Assembly: GCF_030323865.1 (NCBI RefSeq)
Contig: NZ_CP066362.1
Coordinates: 2,852,001-2,916,000, forward strand
Source: Pseudarthrobacter defluvii
GTDB taxonomy: Bacteria; Actinomycetota; Actinomycetes; Actinomycetales; Micrococcaceae
DNA length: 64,000 bases
Direction: 5' to 3'
Below the pieces are notes generated by a model that saw only the letters and a program-made list of their open reading frames with translations, was not told the DNA's origin and did no database searches. Shown here piece by piece: positions 37,346-45,436 of this stretch. The position numbers and the translations under genes were made by a program. Position 1 is the stretch's first letter; each line of letters starts with the position of its first letter.

Positions 37346-39263
37346 CAATAAGTCAGTGATCAAGTTCAAGCCTGCAGTGCCCATTTCGATGATCCAGGCG
37401 GCAGCCCGGCACTTCCTGCGAGGTCGTACTGCAGATCCCATCTGGGAACGACCGGCGCTGTTGCTGATTCTCGCGGCAAATACCCTCCTGTATTGCTGGA
37501 ATTTGGGGATCAACGGATGGGCCAATTATTTCTACAGCGCTGCAGTTCAGTCTGGCCTTCTGGACACGTCGTCCTTCTTCTTTGGATCCTCGGATTGGGG
37601 AAACTCCATAACGGTGGATAAGCCGCCCTTGAGCCTTTGGATTATGGGACTATCTGTTCGACTATTTGGTTTCAACCCAGTGGCCATGCTGCTTCCCCAA
37701 GCGTTCATTGGCGTTGGAAGCACACTGCTTATCTATGCAATTCTCAAGCGATGCGTTGCCGGGGCTGCCGCACTTTTTGGTGCAGTAGTCTTTTTCACTA
37801 CGCCGATCGTGACCCTGATGTCCCGCTACAACAATCCTGATCCGCTGATGCTGCTCTTGATGCTGGGAGCGTTATGGTTTGTGCTCCAGTCAATTGAGTC
37901 GCGGCGCACACTGCCTTTCGTAGCGGCTGGCGTATTGCTGGGTTTGGCCTTCATGACCAAGCAACTACAGGGAATGCTGAGCCTTCCCGGCCTGGGATTG
38001 GCTTACCTGATCTACAGCCCTCAGCCGTGGATTCAACGCATCCGCGTAGTCGCCGCCGGGACGGCTGCACTGGTTCTTACTGGCGGTCTGTGGATGACAA
38101 TCGTCGATTTGATTCCCGCTGGGAGCCGTCCATATATCGGGGGCTCCCCCAACAACAGCGTTCTCGAGCTGACGCTTGGCTATAACGGACTTGACCGAAT
38201 AGCCGGCAGCGGCGTTGTACCTGATGCGATGCAAGTCCCGGACACGTATCGAACAGTCGAAAGCGATGCGGGATTGTTCCGGCTTCTCAACGCAAACTAC
38301 AACCAAGAGGCCTCATGGTTGCTTTTTGCGGCACTCTCGTCCGTTCTGCTAATACCCCTCATGTGGAAGAGGATCACCCGGGGGCATGCCGTCTCCAAAG
38401 CGTTGCTCGTGATCTCGACGGTGTGGCTATTAACCGCATATTTTTTGCTCAGTTTCATGGGTAACCAGATACATACCTATTACACAGCCGCGGTTGTCCC
38501 GCCCTTGGCGCTGACGCTGGGCCTGGTATTTGATTATGTAGTGACGAATCGTCACTCGGCGCTAGCACGCCTTCTCGGAACCTTCATCGCGTCGATCGGG
38601 CTCTTATCATCTTGGCTTATTCTCCAAGGCACTCTAGGGTGGCCGGCCTGGATGCCAATTGCCGTGCTTGGCACCGGACTTACTGCAATTGCTGCTTTGA
38701 TTGTGCGACCACCAACACAGGTCATTCAAGCGTTTGCTGCCGGGCTGCTCGCCACAGCAGTACTCTTCGGTCCAGTAGTGACCTCGATTCACAATGTCAC
38801 TTTGAGCTTCACAGGTTCTAATCCCCTATCGGGCTTCCCGTCGAAGAACCCTGCTGGGATAAGCCACCTTCTTGAATCGCTCAAGAATAACGAACTGCCG
38901 TGGGGCCACGACATCGCCTTCGGCCGCCAGCCCGATAGCGCCGTTGTAAGCACACTGACCATGAGCCGGGGATGCACCTGGGCGGCAGCGAGCTACGCTA
39001 GCCAAACTGCGGCCAGACTTCAGTTGGAATCCGGCCGTCCCGTGATGCCGTTAGGAGGCTTCTCAGGCAGCGACCCGTCCCCAACATTGGAGGAGTTCAA
39101 AGCCGACGTTGCCGCGGGCAAGATTTGCTACTTTGTCCAGCAAGAGTCCTTTGTGGAGGTGCAGGCAAATGAGTCTCAATCCACTCTGATCTCAAAGTGG
39201 ATTGAGGGTAATTACCAGCCAGAAAGGCTCGATGGAACAACGGTATACCGTCTCAGAAACTAG
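37317..39263 (+). CDS. GT39 (ArnT/YkcB-like) membrane glycosyltransferase, copy 2
   Basis: A paralogue of the preceding protein. INGWANYFYSAAVQSG, SDWGNSITVDKPPLSLWIMGLS, LMSRYNNPDPLM and SNNSVLEL-type loops align one for one with copy 1. The length is 648 residues. The GTG at 37317 has AAGAGGTGG about six bases upstream and overlaps copy 1 by 29 bases; a GTG at 37356 is the alternative. The two proteins have diverged clearly, so this is an old tandem duplication, perhaps with different acceptors. Confidence 0.83.
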   Translation: MSASTISGDDNKSVIKFKPAVPISMIQAAARHFLRGRTADPIWERPALLLILAANTLLYCWNLGINGWANYFYSAAVQSGLLDTSSFFFGSSDWGNSITVDKPPLSLWIMGLSVRLFGFNPVAMLLPQAFIGVGSTLLIYAILKRCVAGAAALFGAVVFFTTPIVTLMSRYNNPDPLMLLLMLGALWFVLQSIESRRTLPFVAAGVLLGLAFMTKQLQGMLSLPGLGLAYLIYSPQPWIQRIRVVAAGTAALVLTGGLWMTIVDLIPAGSRPYIGGSPNNSVLELTLGYNGLDRIAGSGVVPDAMQVPDTYRTVESDAGLFRLLNANYNQEASWLLFAALSSVLLIPLMWKRITRGHAVSKALLVISTVWLLTAYFLLSFMGNQIHTYYTAAVVPPLALTLGLVFDYVVTNRHSALARLLGTFIASIGLLSSWLILQGTLGWPAWMPIAVLGTGLTAIAALIVRPPTQVIQAFAAGLLATAVLFGPVVTSIHNVTLSFTGSNPLSGFPSKNPAGISHLLESLKNNELPWGHDIAFGRQPDSAVVSTLTMSRGCTWAAASYASQTAARLQLESGRPVMPLGGFSGSDPSPTLEEFKADVAAGKICYFVQQESFVEVQANESQSTLISKWIEGNYQPERLDGTTVYRLRN

Positions 39264-39281
39264 AACCGAGACCAAACGATA

Positions 39282-39315
39282 GAAGCCCGCCCCGCCAAAC
39301 GGCGGGACGGGCTTC
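39282..39315. terminator. Bidirectional terminator between the GT39 gene and rpsI
   Basis: GAAGCCCG and CGGGCTTC form the outer stem, with CCGCC/GGCGG inside and an AAAC loop. It stands between convergent 3' ends, 18 bases after the GT39 stop and 13 bases after the rpsI stop. Confidence 0.8.
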
Positions 39316-39328
39316 CGTGCAAGCGAAT

Positions 39329-39832
39329 TTAGCGCTTGGAGTACTGCTGAGCCTTACGGGCCTTCTTGAGACCGGCCTTCTTACGCTCGATGACACGGGC
39401 GTCGCGGGACAGGTAACCGGCCTTCTTCAGCGTCGGGCGGTTGTTCTCGACGTCGATCTCGTTCAGCGAACGGGCGATGCCGAGGCGCAGGGCGCCGGCC
39501 TGGCCGGAGATGCCGCCACCGTGGATGCGGGCGATAACGTCGTAGGCGCCTTCGAGATCAAGGATTTTGAAGGGCTCGTTGACGTCCTGCTGGTGCAGCT
39601 TGTTCGGGAAGTAGTTCGCCAGCTCGCGGCCGTTGATGGTCCACTTGCCGGAACCGGGCACAACGCGGACGCGTGCAACGGCTTCCTTGCGGCGGCCAAC
39701 AGCTGCGCCGGCAACGGTCAGGGCCGGACGCTCCTTCTTGGGAGCAGCCTCAGCAGCTGAGCTCTCAGAGGTGTAGCTGGTCAGGTTTTCCTCGGTCTCG
39801 ACGACCTCGGTGGTCTCTTCGTTCTGAGCCAC
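39329..39832 (-). CDS. rpsI: 30S ribosomal protein S9 (uS9)
   Basis: The C-terminal 130 residues are a standard S9: [37 protein letters not shown] and the basic end [12 protein letters not shown] that reaches the P-site tRNA. An acidic, Ser/Ala/Glu-rich N-terminal extension of about 38 residues precedes it, as is common in actinobacteria. It follows rplM by 38 bases. Confidence 0.97.
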   Translation of the reverse strand: MAQNEETTEVVETEENLTSYTSESSAAEAAPKKERPALTVAGAAVGRRKEAVARVRVVPGSGKWTINGRELANYFPNKLHQQDVNEPFKILDLEGAYDVIARIHGGGISGQAGALRLGIARSLNEIDVENNRPTLKKAGYLSRDARVIERKKAGLKKARKAQQYSKR

Positions 39833-39870
39833 GATTCTCCTTGTATAGATAAGTTGTTTGGTGGCCAGGA

Positions 39871-40314
39871 CTACTGGGCGACCTGGGTGATTTCGAAAGT
39901 CTTGGGCTGCTGGGCAGCGTGCGGGTGCTCGGCACCGCGGTACACCTTCAGCTTGCCCAGCTGCTGGGCAGCGAGGGAGTTCTTGGGGAGCATGCCCTTG
40001 ATGGCCTTCTCAACGGCGCGGACCGGGTTGGTTTCCAGCAGTTCCGCGTAGTTGACGGAGGTCAGGCCGCCCGGGTAGCCGGAGTGGCGGTAAGCGCGCT
40101 TCTGCTCCAGCTTGGCGCCGGTCAGGGCTACCTTTTCAGCGTTGATGATGATGACAAAGTCGCCCATGTCCATGTGGGATGCGAAAGTGGCCTTGTGCTT
40201 GCCGCGCAGCAGGATTGCGGTCTGGCTTGCAAGACGACCAAGGACAACGTCGGTGGCGTCAATGACGTGCCACTGGCGGTTGATATCGCCGGGCTTCGGG
40301 GTGTACGTACGCAC
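39871..40314 (-). CDS. rplM: 50S ribosomal protein L13 (uL13)
   Basis: 147 residues with the family blocks [42 protein letters not shown] and GMLPKNSLA. First gene of the rplM-rpsI pair. The start is at a GTG (reverse complement of CAC at 40312-40314). Confidence 0.97.
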   Translation of the reverse strand: MRTYTPKPGDINRQWHVIDATDVVLGRLASQTAILLRGKHKATFASHMDMGDFVIIINAEKVALTGAKLEQKRAYRHSGYPGGLTSVNYAELLETNPVRAVEKAIKGMLPKNSLAAQQLGKLKVYRGAEHPHAAQQPKTFEITQVAQ

Positions 40315-40608
40315 GGTGTTTGCCTCGTTCTTGTTCTGGCGTTCTTGTTAAGGTGTCGCTAGCTCGCGCACCTACTGTCTGCGCGCTACCGGAACAGAGG
40401 TGAGGGCTCCATGTAACCAGTCATCCTGAAGTTCCGAATGTGCACGTTGAGTAGTTATCCTGCAACCGGATTCTCAAGCGGGCACGCACCATCGGAATAG
40501 GACACGCACAACGACTACCAAGATTAGCGCGTCAGGTGGTTCAGGGTCAAAATGAGGTAGCCGGAGGCCGCTGGAGCTCTGCCGGCCCATCTATACAGGG
40601 GGATTGCA
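40315..40608. other. Divergent intergenic region, rplM / prepilin peptidase
   Basis: About 294 bases. The only certain site is AGGGGGA (about 40597-40603) preceding the GTG of the prepilin peptidase gene. The rplM leader of about 100 bases must lie on the left side, but I could not assign a convincing promoter or fold. No small reading frame with family similarity was seen. Confidence 0.4.
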
Positions 40609-41274
40609 GTGTTATCAGCGGTGAGCACGGACTCCACAAGCCTGCTCCTGGTACTTGGTGCCGCCATAATGGGCGGCACCCTCTCCTCCATCGCAGAGAT
40701 CCTGATCGCAAAGCTGCTCCCTAGACTCGGAACAGTACCGCGTCTCCAAGTGCGGATTACGACGACGGCACTCGCCGGCATCGCGTGCGCAGCCTTTGCT
40801 GCGCACTTCGGTAGCGCGTTGAGCCTTCCAGCCTTCCTCTTGCTTGCCGTAGTAGGCGTCCAGCTGGCACGAATCGACGTGGCACTCCATCTGCTGCCAA
40901 ATCCTCTCGTTCTAATGCTGCTTGCCGGCGGCTTTCTACTACTTTTACTGCCCGGAATTATTGATAAGCAATATGATGAACTAGTTCGTGCGGCGCTTGG
41001 CGCCATCATCTTGTTCGTTGCATACCTGATTTTGGGACTTATTTCTCCCGGCGGCATCGGAATGGGTGATGTGAAGCTCGCCGCCCCAGTCGGCCTTTAC
41101 CTGGGGTACCTAGGTTGGACCCAGTTCCTCTACGGCGCCCTCCTGGGGTTCGTTTTGAACGGCGTCGTCACCGTGCTTGTGCTGAGCAGAAAAGGCCGGG
41201 ATAAAGCCACCGAAGTGCCGCACGGCCCCTCCATGCTCGGTGCCTTGGCGGCCACTGCCTTCTTCATTCCATAG
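40609..41274 (+). CDS. Type IV prepilin peptidase, A24 family (TadV/CpaA-like)
   Basis: A polytopic membrane aspartyl protease of 221 residues. The two active-site aspartates are visible in ARIDVALHLLPN and in GGIGMGDVKLA, the latter being the GxGDxK signature. It lacks the N-terminal methyltransferase zinc domain, like other TadV proteins. It would cleave the Flp pilins and TadE-type pseudopilins of both downstream loci, since neither has its own copy. It is separated from the first pilin gene by 266 bases and so may be transcribed alone. Confidence 0.85.
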   Translation: MLSAVSTDSTSLLLVLGAAIMGGTLSSIAEILIAKLLPRLGTVPRLQVRITTTALAGIACAAFAAHFGSALSLPAFLLLAVVGVQLARIDVALHLLPNPLVLMLLAGGFLLLLLPGIIDKQYDELVRAALGAIILFVAYLILGLISPGGIGMGDVKLAAPVGLYLGYLGWTQFLYGALLGFVLNGVVTVLVLSRKGRDKATEVPHGPSMLGALAATAFFIP

Positions 41275-41540
41275 CAATTTCCGCGCGGAAGTTGCCTCCA
41301 GTTCAGCGTCGCCCCAAGTAGTAGGCCGCGTACCCCTGTCACTCAGTGAGTACTACCTGCATTTTTCGAGTACGTACTTCTAGAGCACCTCAGAAAAATC
41401 GAGTACCACTACGCATTGTTGCCTTATGGCACCCGGTGACAATCTCTTCTTAGCGAAGTCCAGCCGCTAAGGATTTATGGGGGCAGCTGGAAATTCGTTG
41501 AAATACAGATCATTCATTTCACCGAATTAAGGAAAACACA
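41275..41540 (+). promoter_or_regulatory. Leader region of Tad locus 1 with AGTAC motifs
   Basis: A 266-base gap ahead of the first Flp pilin gene. Between 41350 and 41395 the pentamer AGTAC or its complement GTACT recurs several times. One occurrence forms the perfect palindrome AGTACGTACT (41369-41378), another is the GAGTACC at 41391. The region is AT-rich near its 3' end. AAGGA precedes the ATG at 41541. It probably holds the promoter and an operator of the pilus operon. Confidence 0.45.
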
Positions 41541-41741
41541 ATGACTTCTCTCATGGTCTCGATGATGGCCTTTGTCGCCGGCGTCAAGGATCGGTTTGAC
41601 TCTGAAAAGGGAGCGACTGCCACCGAATACTCGCTCCTCGTTGGGCTGATTGCCTTGGTCCTCGTTGTCGGCGTTGGCGCCTTCGGCGGCGCACTCAATA
41701 CCTGGTTCAGCAACCTGGGCACAACCGTGTCCGGCTGGTAG
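41541..41741 (+). CDS. Flp type IVb pilin (locus 1, first copy)
   Basis: A 66-residue prepilin: a short charged leader, then the processing site KG/ATATEY with Glu at +5 and Tyr at +6 of the mature pilin, followed by a hydrophobic helix (SLLVGLIALVLVVGVGAF). Cleavage by the A24 peptidase and assembly by TadA/B/C give the Flp fibre. From SEKGATATEY onward it is almost identical to the next gene. Confidence 0.88.
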   Translation: MTSLMVSMMAFVAGVKDRFDSEKGATATEYSLLVGLIALVLVVGVGAFGGALNTWFSNLGTTVSGW

Positions 41742-41764
41742 AGAAACGGATAGGGGTTATAGAG

Positions 41765-41965
41765 ATGAAAAACCTGCACATCTTCCTGCTGGCAGTCCAG
41801 ACCTGGTTCGAGACGGATTTCAAGTCCCAAAAGGGCGCCACTGCCACGGAATACTCACTGCTTGTGGGCCTGATCGCATTGGTTCTGGTCGTCGGCGTTG
41901 GCGCATTCGGTGGAGCACTCAACACTTGGTTCAGCACCTTGGGTACCACCGTTAGCGGCTGGTAG
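41765..41965 (+). CDS. Flp type IVb pilin (locus 1, second copy)
   Basis: A 66-residue prepilin whose mature part differs from the preceding pilin at only one residue or so (FSNLG to FSTLG), while the leader peptides (MKNLHIFLLAVQTWFE against MTSLMVSMMAFVAGVK) are unrelated. This implies a recent duplication or gene conversion of the mature region. It is followed by an intra-operon terminator. Confidence 0.88.
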   Translation: MKNLHIFLLAVQTWFETDFKSQKGATATEYSLLVGLIALVLVVGVGAFGGALNTWFSTLGTTVSGW

Positions 41966-41975
41966 CCATTCACTT

Positions 41976-42009
41976 GGTGTGCCGCGCTCCACGGCGCGGC
42001 ACACCTTTT
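41976..42009 (+). terminator. Intra-operon terminator after the Flp pilins
   Basis: GGTGTGCCGCGC pairs exactly with GCGCGGCACACC over 12 bp around a TCCACG loop and is followed by TTTTC. It starts 10 bases after the second pilin stop and would leave most transcripts carrying only the pilin genes, with partial read-through into the assembly genes. Confidence 0.8.
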
Positions 42010-42039
42010 CTCTTCCAGCTGCAACTCCAGGGAGACCCA

Positions 42040-42462
42040 TTGAAACGCAGCCCCAGAACTTCAAAGCACAATGAACGAGGTGCTGTCGCCGTAGAGTTCG
42101 CACTGATTGCGCCCTTACTCCTGGCTCTGATCGCGGGCGTTGTGGAATTTTCCTACGCCTATAACACCCAGATCTCGCTCTCGCAGGCGGCGCGGGAAGC
42201 AGCGCGCACCTACGCCGTTACGAAGGTTTGGTCAAAAGCCACCGATGCAGGCATCGCCGGCGCCCCAGGGAGCGGACTCACAGCTTCAGACTTTACGTTG
42301 ACCCCAACCGCCTGCTCAGGCGCCGACATGACAGTCCATGTCACAGTCAAGCACACCTTCAAATCGCCCACGGGGTTCGCGCTCAAGGTGCAGGGAAGCA
42401 ACATTTCTTTTTCTAAGACCTTCGTCACCACCGGAGTAGGGGCAATGCGATGCGGCGGCTAA
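42040..42462 (+). CDS. TadE-like pseudopilin (locus 1)
   Basis: 140 residues from a TTG start with GGGAG seven bases upstream. The N-terminus has the pseudopilin cleavage site ERG/AVAVEFALIAPLLL, with Glu at +5, then one hydrophobic helix and an extracellular domain with two cysteines. It ends in RCGG and overlaps the start of the following TadG-like gene. An in-frame ATG at 41974 lies before the terminator hairpin and is unlikely. Confidence 0.82.
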   Translation: MKRSPRTSKHNERGAVAVEFALIAPLLLALIAGVVEFSYAYNTQISLSQAAREAARTYAVTKVWSKATDAGIAGAPGSGLTASDFTLTPTACSGADMTVHVTVKHTFKSPTGFALKVQGSNISFSKTFVTTGVGAMRCGG

Positions 42463-43448
42463 CAAGAACTCTCCTGCAGCACGGCGAGGAAGGAGTCTCC
42501 GGAGTTGTTGTTGTCATCCTCATGATGGTGCTGATCGGCGCTGGCGCGCTGGCTGTTGATGCTGGGCAGATTTACGCCGAACGGGGACAGTTGCAGAATG
42601 CGGCGGATGCTGGCGCCCTTGCTGTCGCAGATAGCTGCGCAAAAGGTACGTGCAATCCGGGCTTGGCTGACTCGCTTGCCAATGCAAACTCCCTGGACGG
42701 AAAAAGCACCGTTACGTCCGTAGACACTACTTCCGTTGCAGGCCAGATAACGGTGACCACAGCAACGAAGAATGGAACGAATAACGGGCCAACTCTGACA
42801 AAGCTGTTCGCTAGTGTTCTAAGCGCTAGTCCCGTTAAGGTTGCTGCCAGCGCGACCGTGAAGCTGAAGTACCCGACCAAAGGCGTTACGGTGCTCCCCT
42901 TGACGTTCGCACCTTGCGAGTTCAACGACGACGGTCTGCCGCACCTAATTCAAGTCCAGAGCGGCACCCTCAAATGCACGGGTTTGAACCCGTCCAATCA
43001 GGTCATCCCTGGCGGCTTCGGTTGGTTGATGCCAGATTCCTCCAGTGGCTGCACCGTCACAGCAGAGGTTGGAAAATGGAGCCTCACGAGCGCTGGTGGG
43101 GCAGTTCCCAACAGCTGCATCGACCTCTTCGACCCGACGAAGAATCCCAGCTTGGCTGGCTCCACCGTCGCACTGCCTGTCTACAAGTACACGTGCGACG
43201 GAATGAATCCCGCAATTTTCGGCACATGCAAGGGCAGCGCGGTGCAGTACTACATCGAAAAGTGGGCTGGCTTCAAAATCGAAGCGTGGAACTTGACGGG
43301 TCAAGCCAAGTACGACCCGCTTAACAAGATCACCAGCGGCAAAGGCATTTACGGGACTTTTGTGGGCTACTCAGCTGATCCGGCCTTATTCACCGGAGAA
43401 AGTGCCACATCCACCGGGACAGTTACAGTTCTCGGCCTCATAAAGTAA
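42450..43448 (+). CDS. TadG-like pilus-associated protein (locus 1)
   Basis: 332 residues. One N-terminal transmembrane helix (GVVVVILMMVLIGAGALAV) precedes DAGQIYAERGQLQNAADAGALAVA, the block typical of the TadE/G-like domain. The rest is a Ser/Thr/Gly-rich extracellular region with several cysteines. It lacks the Glu +5 of a pilin. The ATG at 42450 lies inside the end of the TadE gene, and the same overlap recurs in locus 2. Confidence 0.8.
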   Translation: MRRLTRTLLQHGEEGVSGVVVVILMMVLIGAGALAVDAGQIYAERGQLQNAADAGALAVADSCAKGTCNPGLADSLANANSLDGKSTVTSVDTTSVAGQITVTTATKNGTNNGPTLTKLFASVLSASPVKVAASATVKLKYPTKGVTVLPLTFAPCEFNDDGLPHLIQVQSGTLKCTGLNPSNQVIPGGFGWLMPDSSSGCTVTAEVGKWSLTSAGGAVPNSCIDLFDPTKNPSLAGSTVALPVYKYTCDGMNPAIFGTCKGSAVQYYIEKWAGFKIEAWNLTGQAKYDPLNKITSGKGIYGTFVGYSADPALFTGESATSTGTVTVLGLIK

Positions 43449-43469
43449 TGAATTTCTAAGGGGAAAGTA

Positions 43470-44240
43470 ATGAAAGCACGCCTACTGGGAGGCATCGCCG
43501 CGCTGGTTGTCGCAGTCATAGGCACAGTCCTCCTTTTCAATTACGTCCAGGGAGCCGACCGACGCGCGTTGGCCAACACCGAGACCGAGGACGTCCTAGT
43601 GGTCAAGCAGAACGTTCCTGCCGGTACGCCGGCCAGCCAACTCGCGCAGTACGTCGCCACCAAAGCAGTGCCACGTAGCGCAGTCGCAGCCGACGGAGTT
43701 CACGATCTAAGTTCCTTGGGATCGACTGTTACTTCAGTGGCGCTGGTGCCTGGCGAACAACTCCTGAGTAGCCGCCTGGTTGATGCAAATGCCTACCTCG
43801 GGCCCTCCCGGGTTGCTGTTCCTGCCGGGCTTCAGGAGATCACGCTTCGCCTAGGTATAGAGAGGGTCGTGGGCGGCAAGATCCAGGCCGGCGACACAGT
43901 GGGTGTCTTCATCTCCATGGCCGACTCCGCGGGTGGCGGCAACGGAACCCAGCTGACTTTTCACAAGGTTCTGGTTACGGCCGTCCAGTTCAGTTCGGGA
44001 GCCGCGGCGCAAACGCAGGCGCAATCGACTCAAGGGAGCTCATCGGGTGCCCTCAATGCCGCCAGCGAGAACAAGCCGGCAACAAGTGACTCCTACCTGA
44101 TCACCTTCGCACGGAATGCGATTGACACCGAAAAGCTGGTTTACGCAGCTGAATTCGGGAAGGTTTACCTCTCCAAAGAACCGGCTGACGCCACCGAGGG
44201 CACTGACGGCGTCGTCAATCAGACAAAGGTATTCAAATGA
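43470..44240 (+). CDS. cpaB: CpaB/RcpC-like Flp pilus assembly protein (locus 1)
   Basis: 256 residues with an N-terminal membrane anchor (LLGGIAALVVAVIGTVLLF), a SAF-like domain (VLVVKQNVPAGTPASQL, then LVPGEQLLSSRLV) and an RcpC C-terminal domain (AGLQEITLRLGIERVVGG). In Gram-negatives it sits at the secretin; with no outer membrane here it is probably a membrane-anchored scaffold or wall-facing guide. It overlaps the next gene by four bases. Confidence 0.85.
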   Translation: MKARLLGGIAALVVAVIGTVLLFNYVQGADRRALANTETEDVLVVKQNVPAGTPASQLAQYVATKAVPRSAVAADGVHDLSSLGSTVTSVALVPGEQLLSSRLVDANAYLGPSRVAVPAGLQEITLRLGIERVVGGKIQAGDTVGVFISMADSAGGGNGTQLTFHKVLVTAVQFSSGAAAQTQAQSTQGSSSGALNAASENKPATSDSYLITFARNAIDTEKLVYAAEFGKVYLSKEPADATEGTDGVVNQTKVFK

Positions 44241-45436
44241 GCCGCTTCATATTGATCTCGCCGTCGATTGAATACGAACGGAAAGTTCGCGCGTCAGTAG
44301 CGCCCCTCAGCGGCTCATTGCAGTATTTCCAGGCCGCATACCTCCCCGAGTCCCCTGACGATATCCTCCGGCAACAGGCAGGCGAACCACCGGAGGTGCT
44401 GATTCTTGGCCCTGGCCTTCCGCAGGACGAAGCTCTCAAATTCGCAGCGGTGATGGATCTCCAATACCCGGAAATCAGCATCGTCCTGGCAGCAGATGAT
44501 GACGGCGAACTGGCTCTCAACGCCATGCGATCTGGTATCCGCGACCTCATCCCGCCGTCAGCTGATATGGACCAGGTTCGAGCGCTGGTGGAACGGGCAA
44601 GCCTTGCCGCCGCTGGACGTCGCCGCGGATTGGCCCCCAACACGGCCGAGCGCCCTGCCGCTGAAGGAGGGCGAGTCATCGCCGTCATGTCTCCCAAGGG
44701 CGGCGTAGGCAAAACCACCGTTGCAAGCAACCTGGCAATCGGCTTGGGACAGGTTTCACCCATGAGCGTGGTGGTCGTCGACCTTGATCTTCAGTTCGGC
44801 GACATCGCAAGCGGCCTGATGCTCGAGCCTGAATTCACGATCACGGATGCTGTGGTTGGAGCCGCAAGCCAGGACGCAATGGTGCTCAAGACATATTTGT
44901 CGCTGCACCCCAGCAACATTTACGTGCTCTGCGCACCCCGCAATCCCATCGATATGGATCGGATCTCCGGCGAAAACATAAGCCATCTGCTACGCCAACT
45001 GCGGGCCGAGTTCCAATATGTGGTAGTTGACACCGCACCCGGGCTGGGCGAGCACGTGTTGGCAACTCTGGAGCAGGCGACAGATGCTGTCTGGGTCTGC
45101 GGCATGGATGTGCCCAGTATCCGTGGATTGCGAACCGGGTTCCAAATCCTCTCGGAACTCGACCTGCTTCCTGATAACCGGCACGTTGTCCTCAACATGG
45201 CTGACCGGCGAACGGGCCTCACGGTCCAGGACGTGGAGGCCACTATTGGCGCTCCGGTTGACGTTGTTTTGCCTAAGTCCCGCGCCGTGCCGTTCTCCAC
45301 TAACAAGGGAGTCCCCCTTCTTCAGGACGGTAGCCGAGATGGGGTGGCCAAGGGCCTGCGACGGCTGGTGGAGCGTTTCAAACCCAACTGGGAAGCACCA
45401 CGCAAGAAGGTTCATAGAAGGGCGGTAGTGCAGTGA
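44237..45436 (+). CDS. cpaE: CpaE/TadZ-like MinD-family ATPase (locus 1)
   Basis: 399 residues. The N-terminal 125 form a receiver-like domain without an obvious phosphoacceptor pocket. The deviant Walker A motif SPKGGVGKTTVASN is at about 152-165, followed by VVVVDLDLQFGDIASGL and VVVDTAPGLGE, as in the ParA/MinD superfamily. TadZ proteins mark the cell position of the pilus machine. It overlaps its neighbours as ATGA (upstream) and GTGA (downstream). Confidence 0.88.
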   Translation: MSRFILISPSIEYERKVRASVAPLSGSLQYFQAAYLPESPDDILRQQAGEPPEVLILGPGLPQDEALKFAAVMDLQYPEISIVLAADDDGELALNAMRSGIRDLIPPSADMDQVRALVERASLAAAGRRRGLAPNTAERPAAEGGRVIAVMSPKGGVGKTTVASNLAIGLGQVSPMSVVVVDLDLQFGDIASGLMLEPEFTITDAVVGAASQDAMVLKTYLSLHPSNIYVLCAPRNPIDMDRISGENISHLLRQLRAEFQYVVVDTAPGLGEHVLATLEQATDAVWVCGMDVPSIRGLRTGFQILSELDLLPDNRHVVLNMADRRTGLTVQDVEATIGAPVDVVLPKSRAVPFSTNKGVPLLQDGSRDGVAKGLRRLVERFKPNWEAPRKKVHRRAVVQ

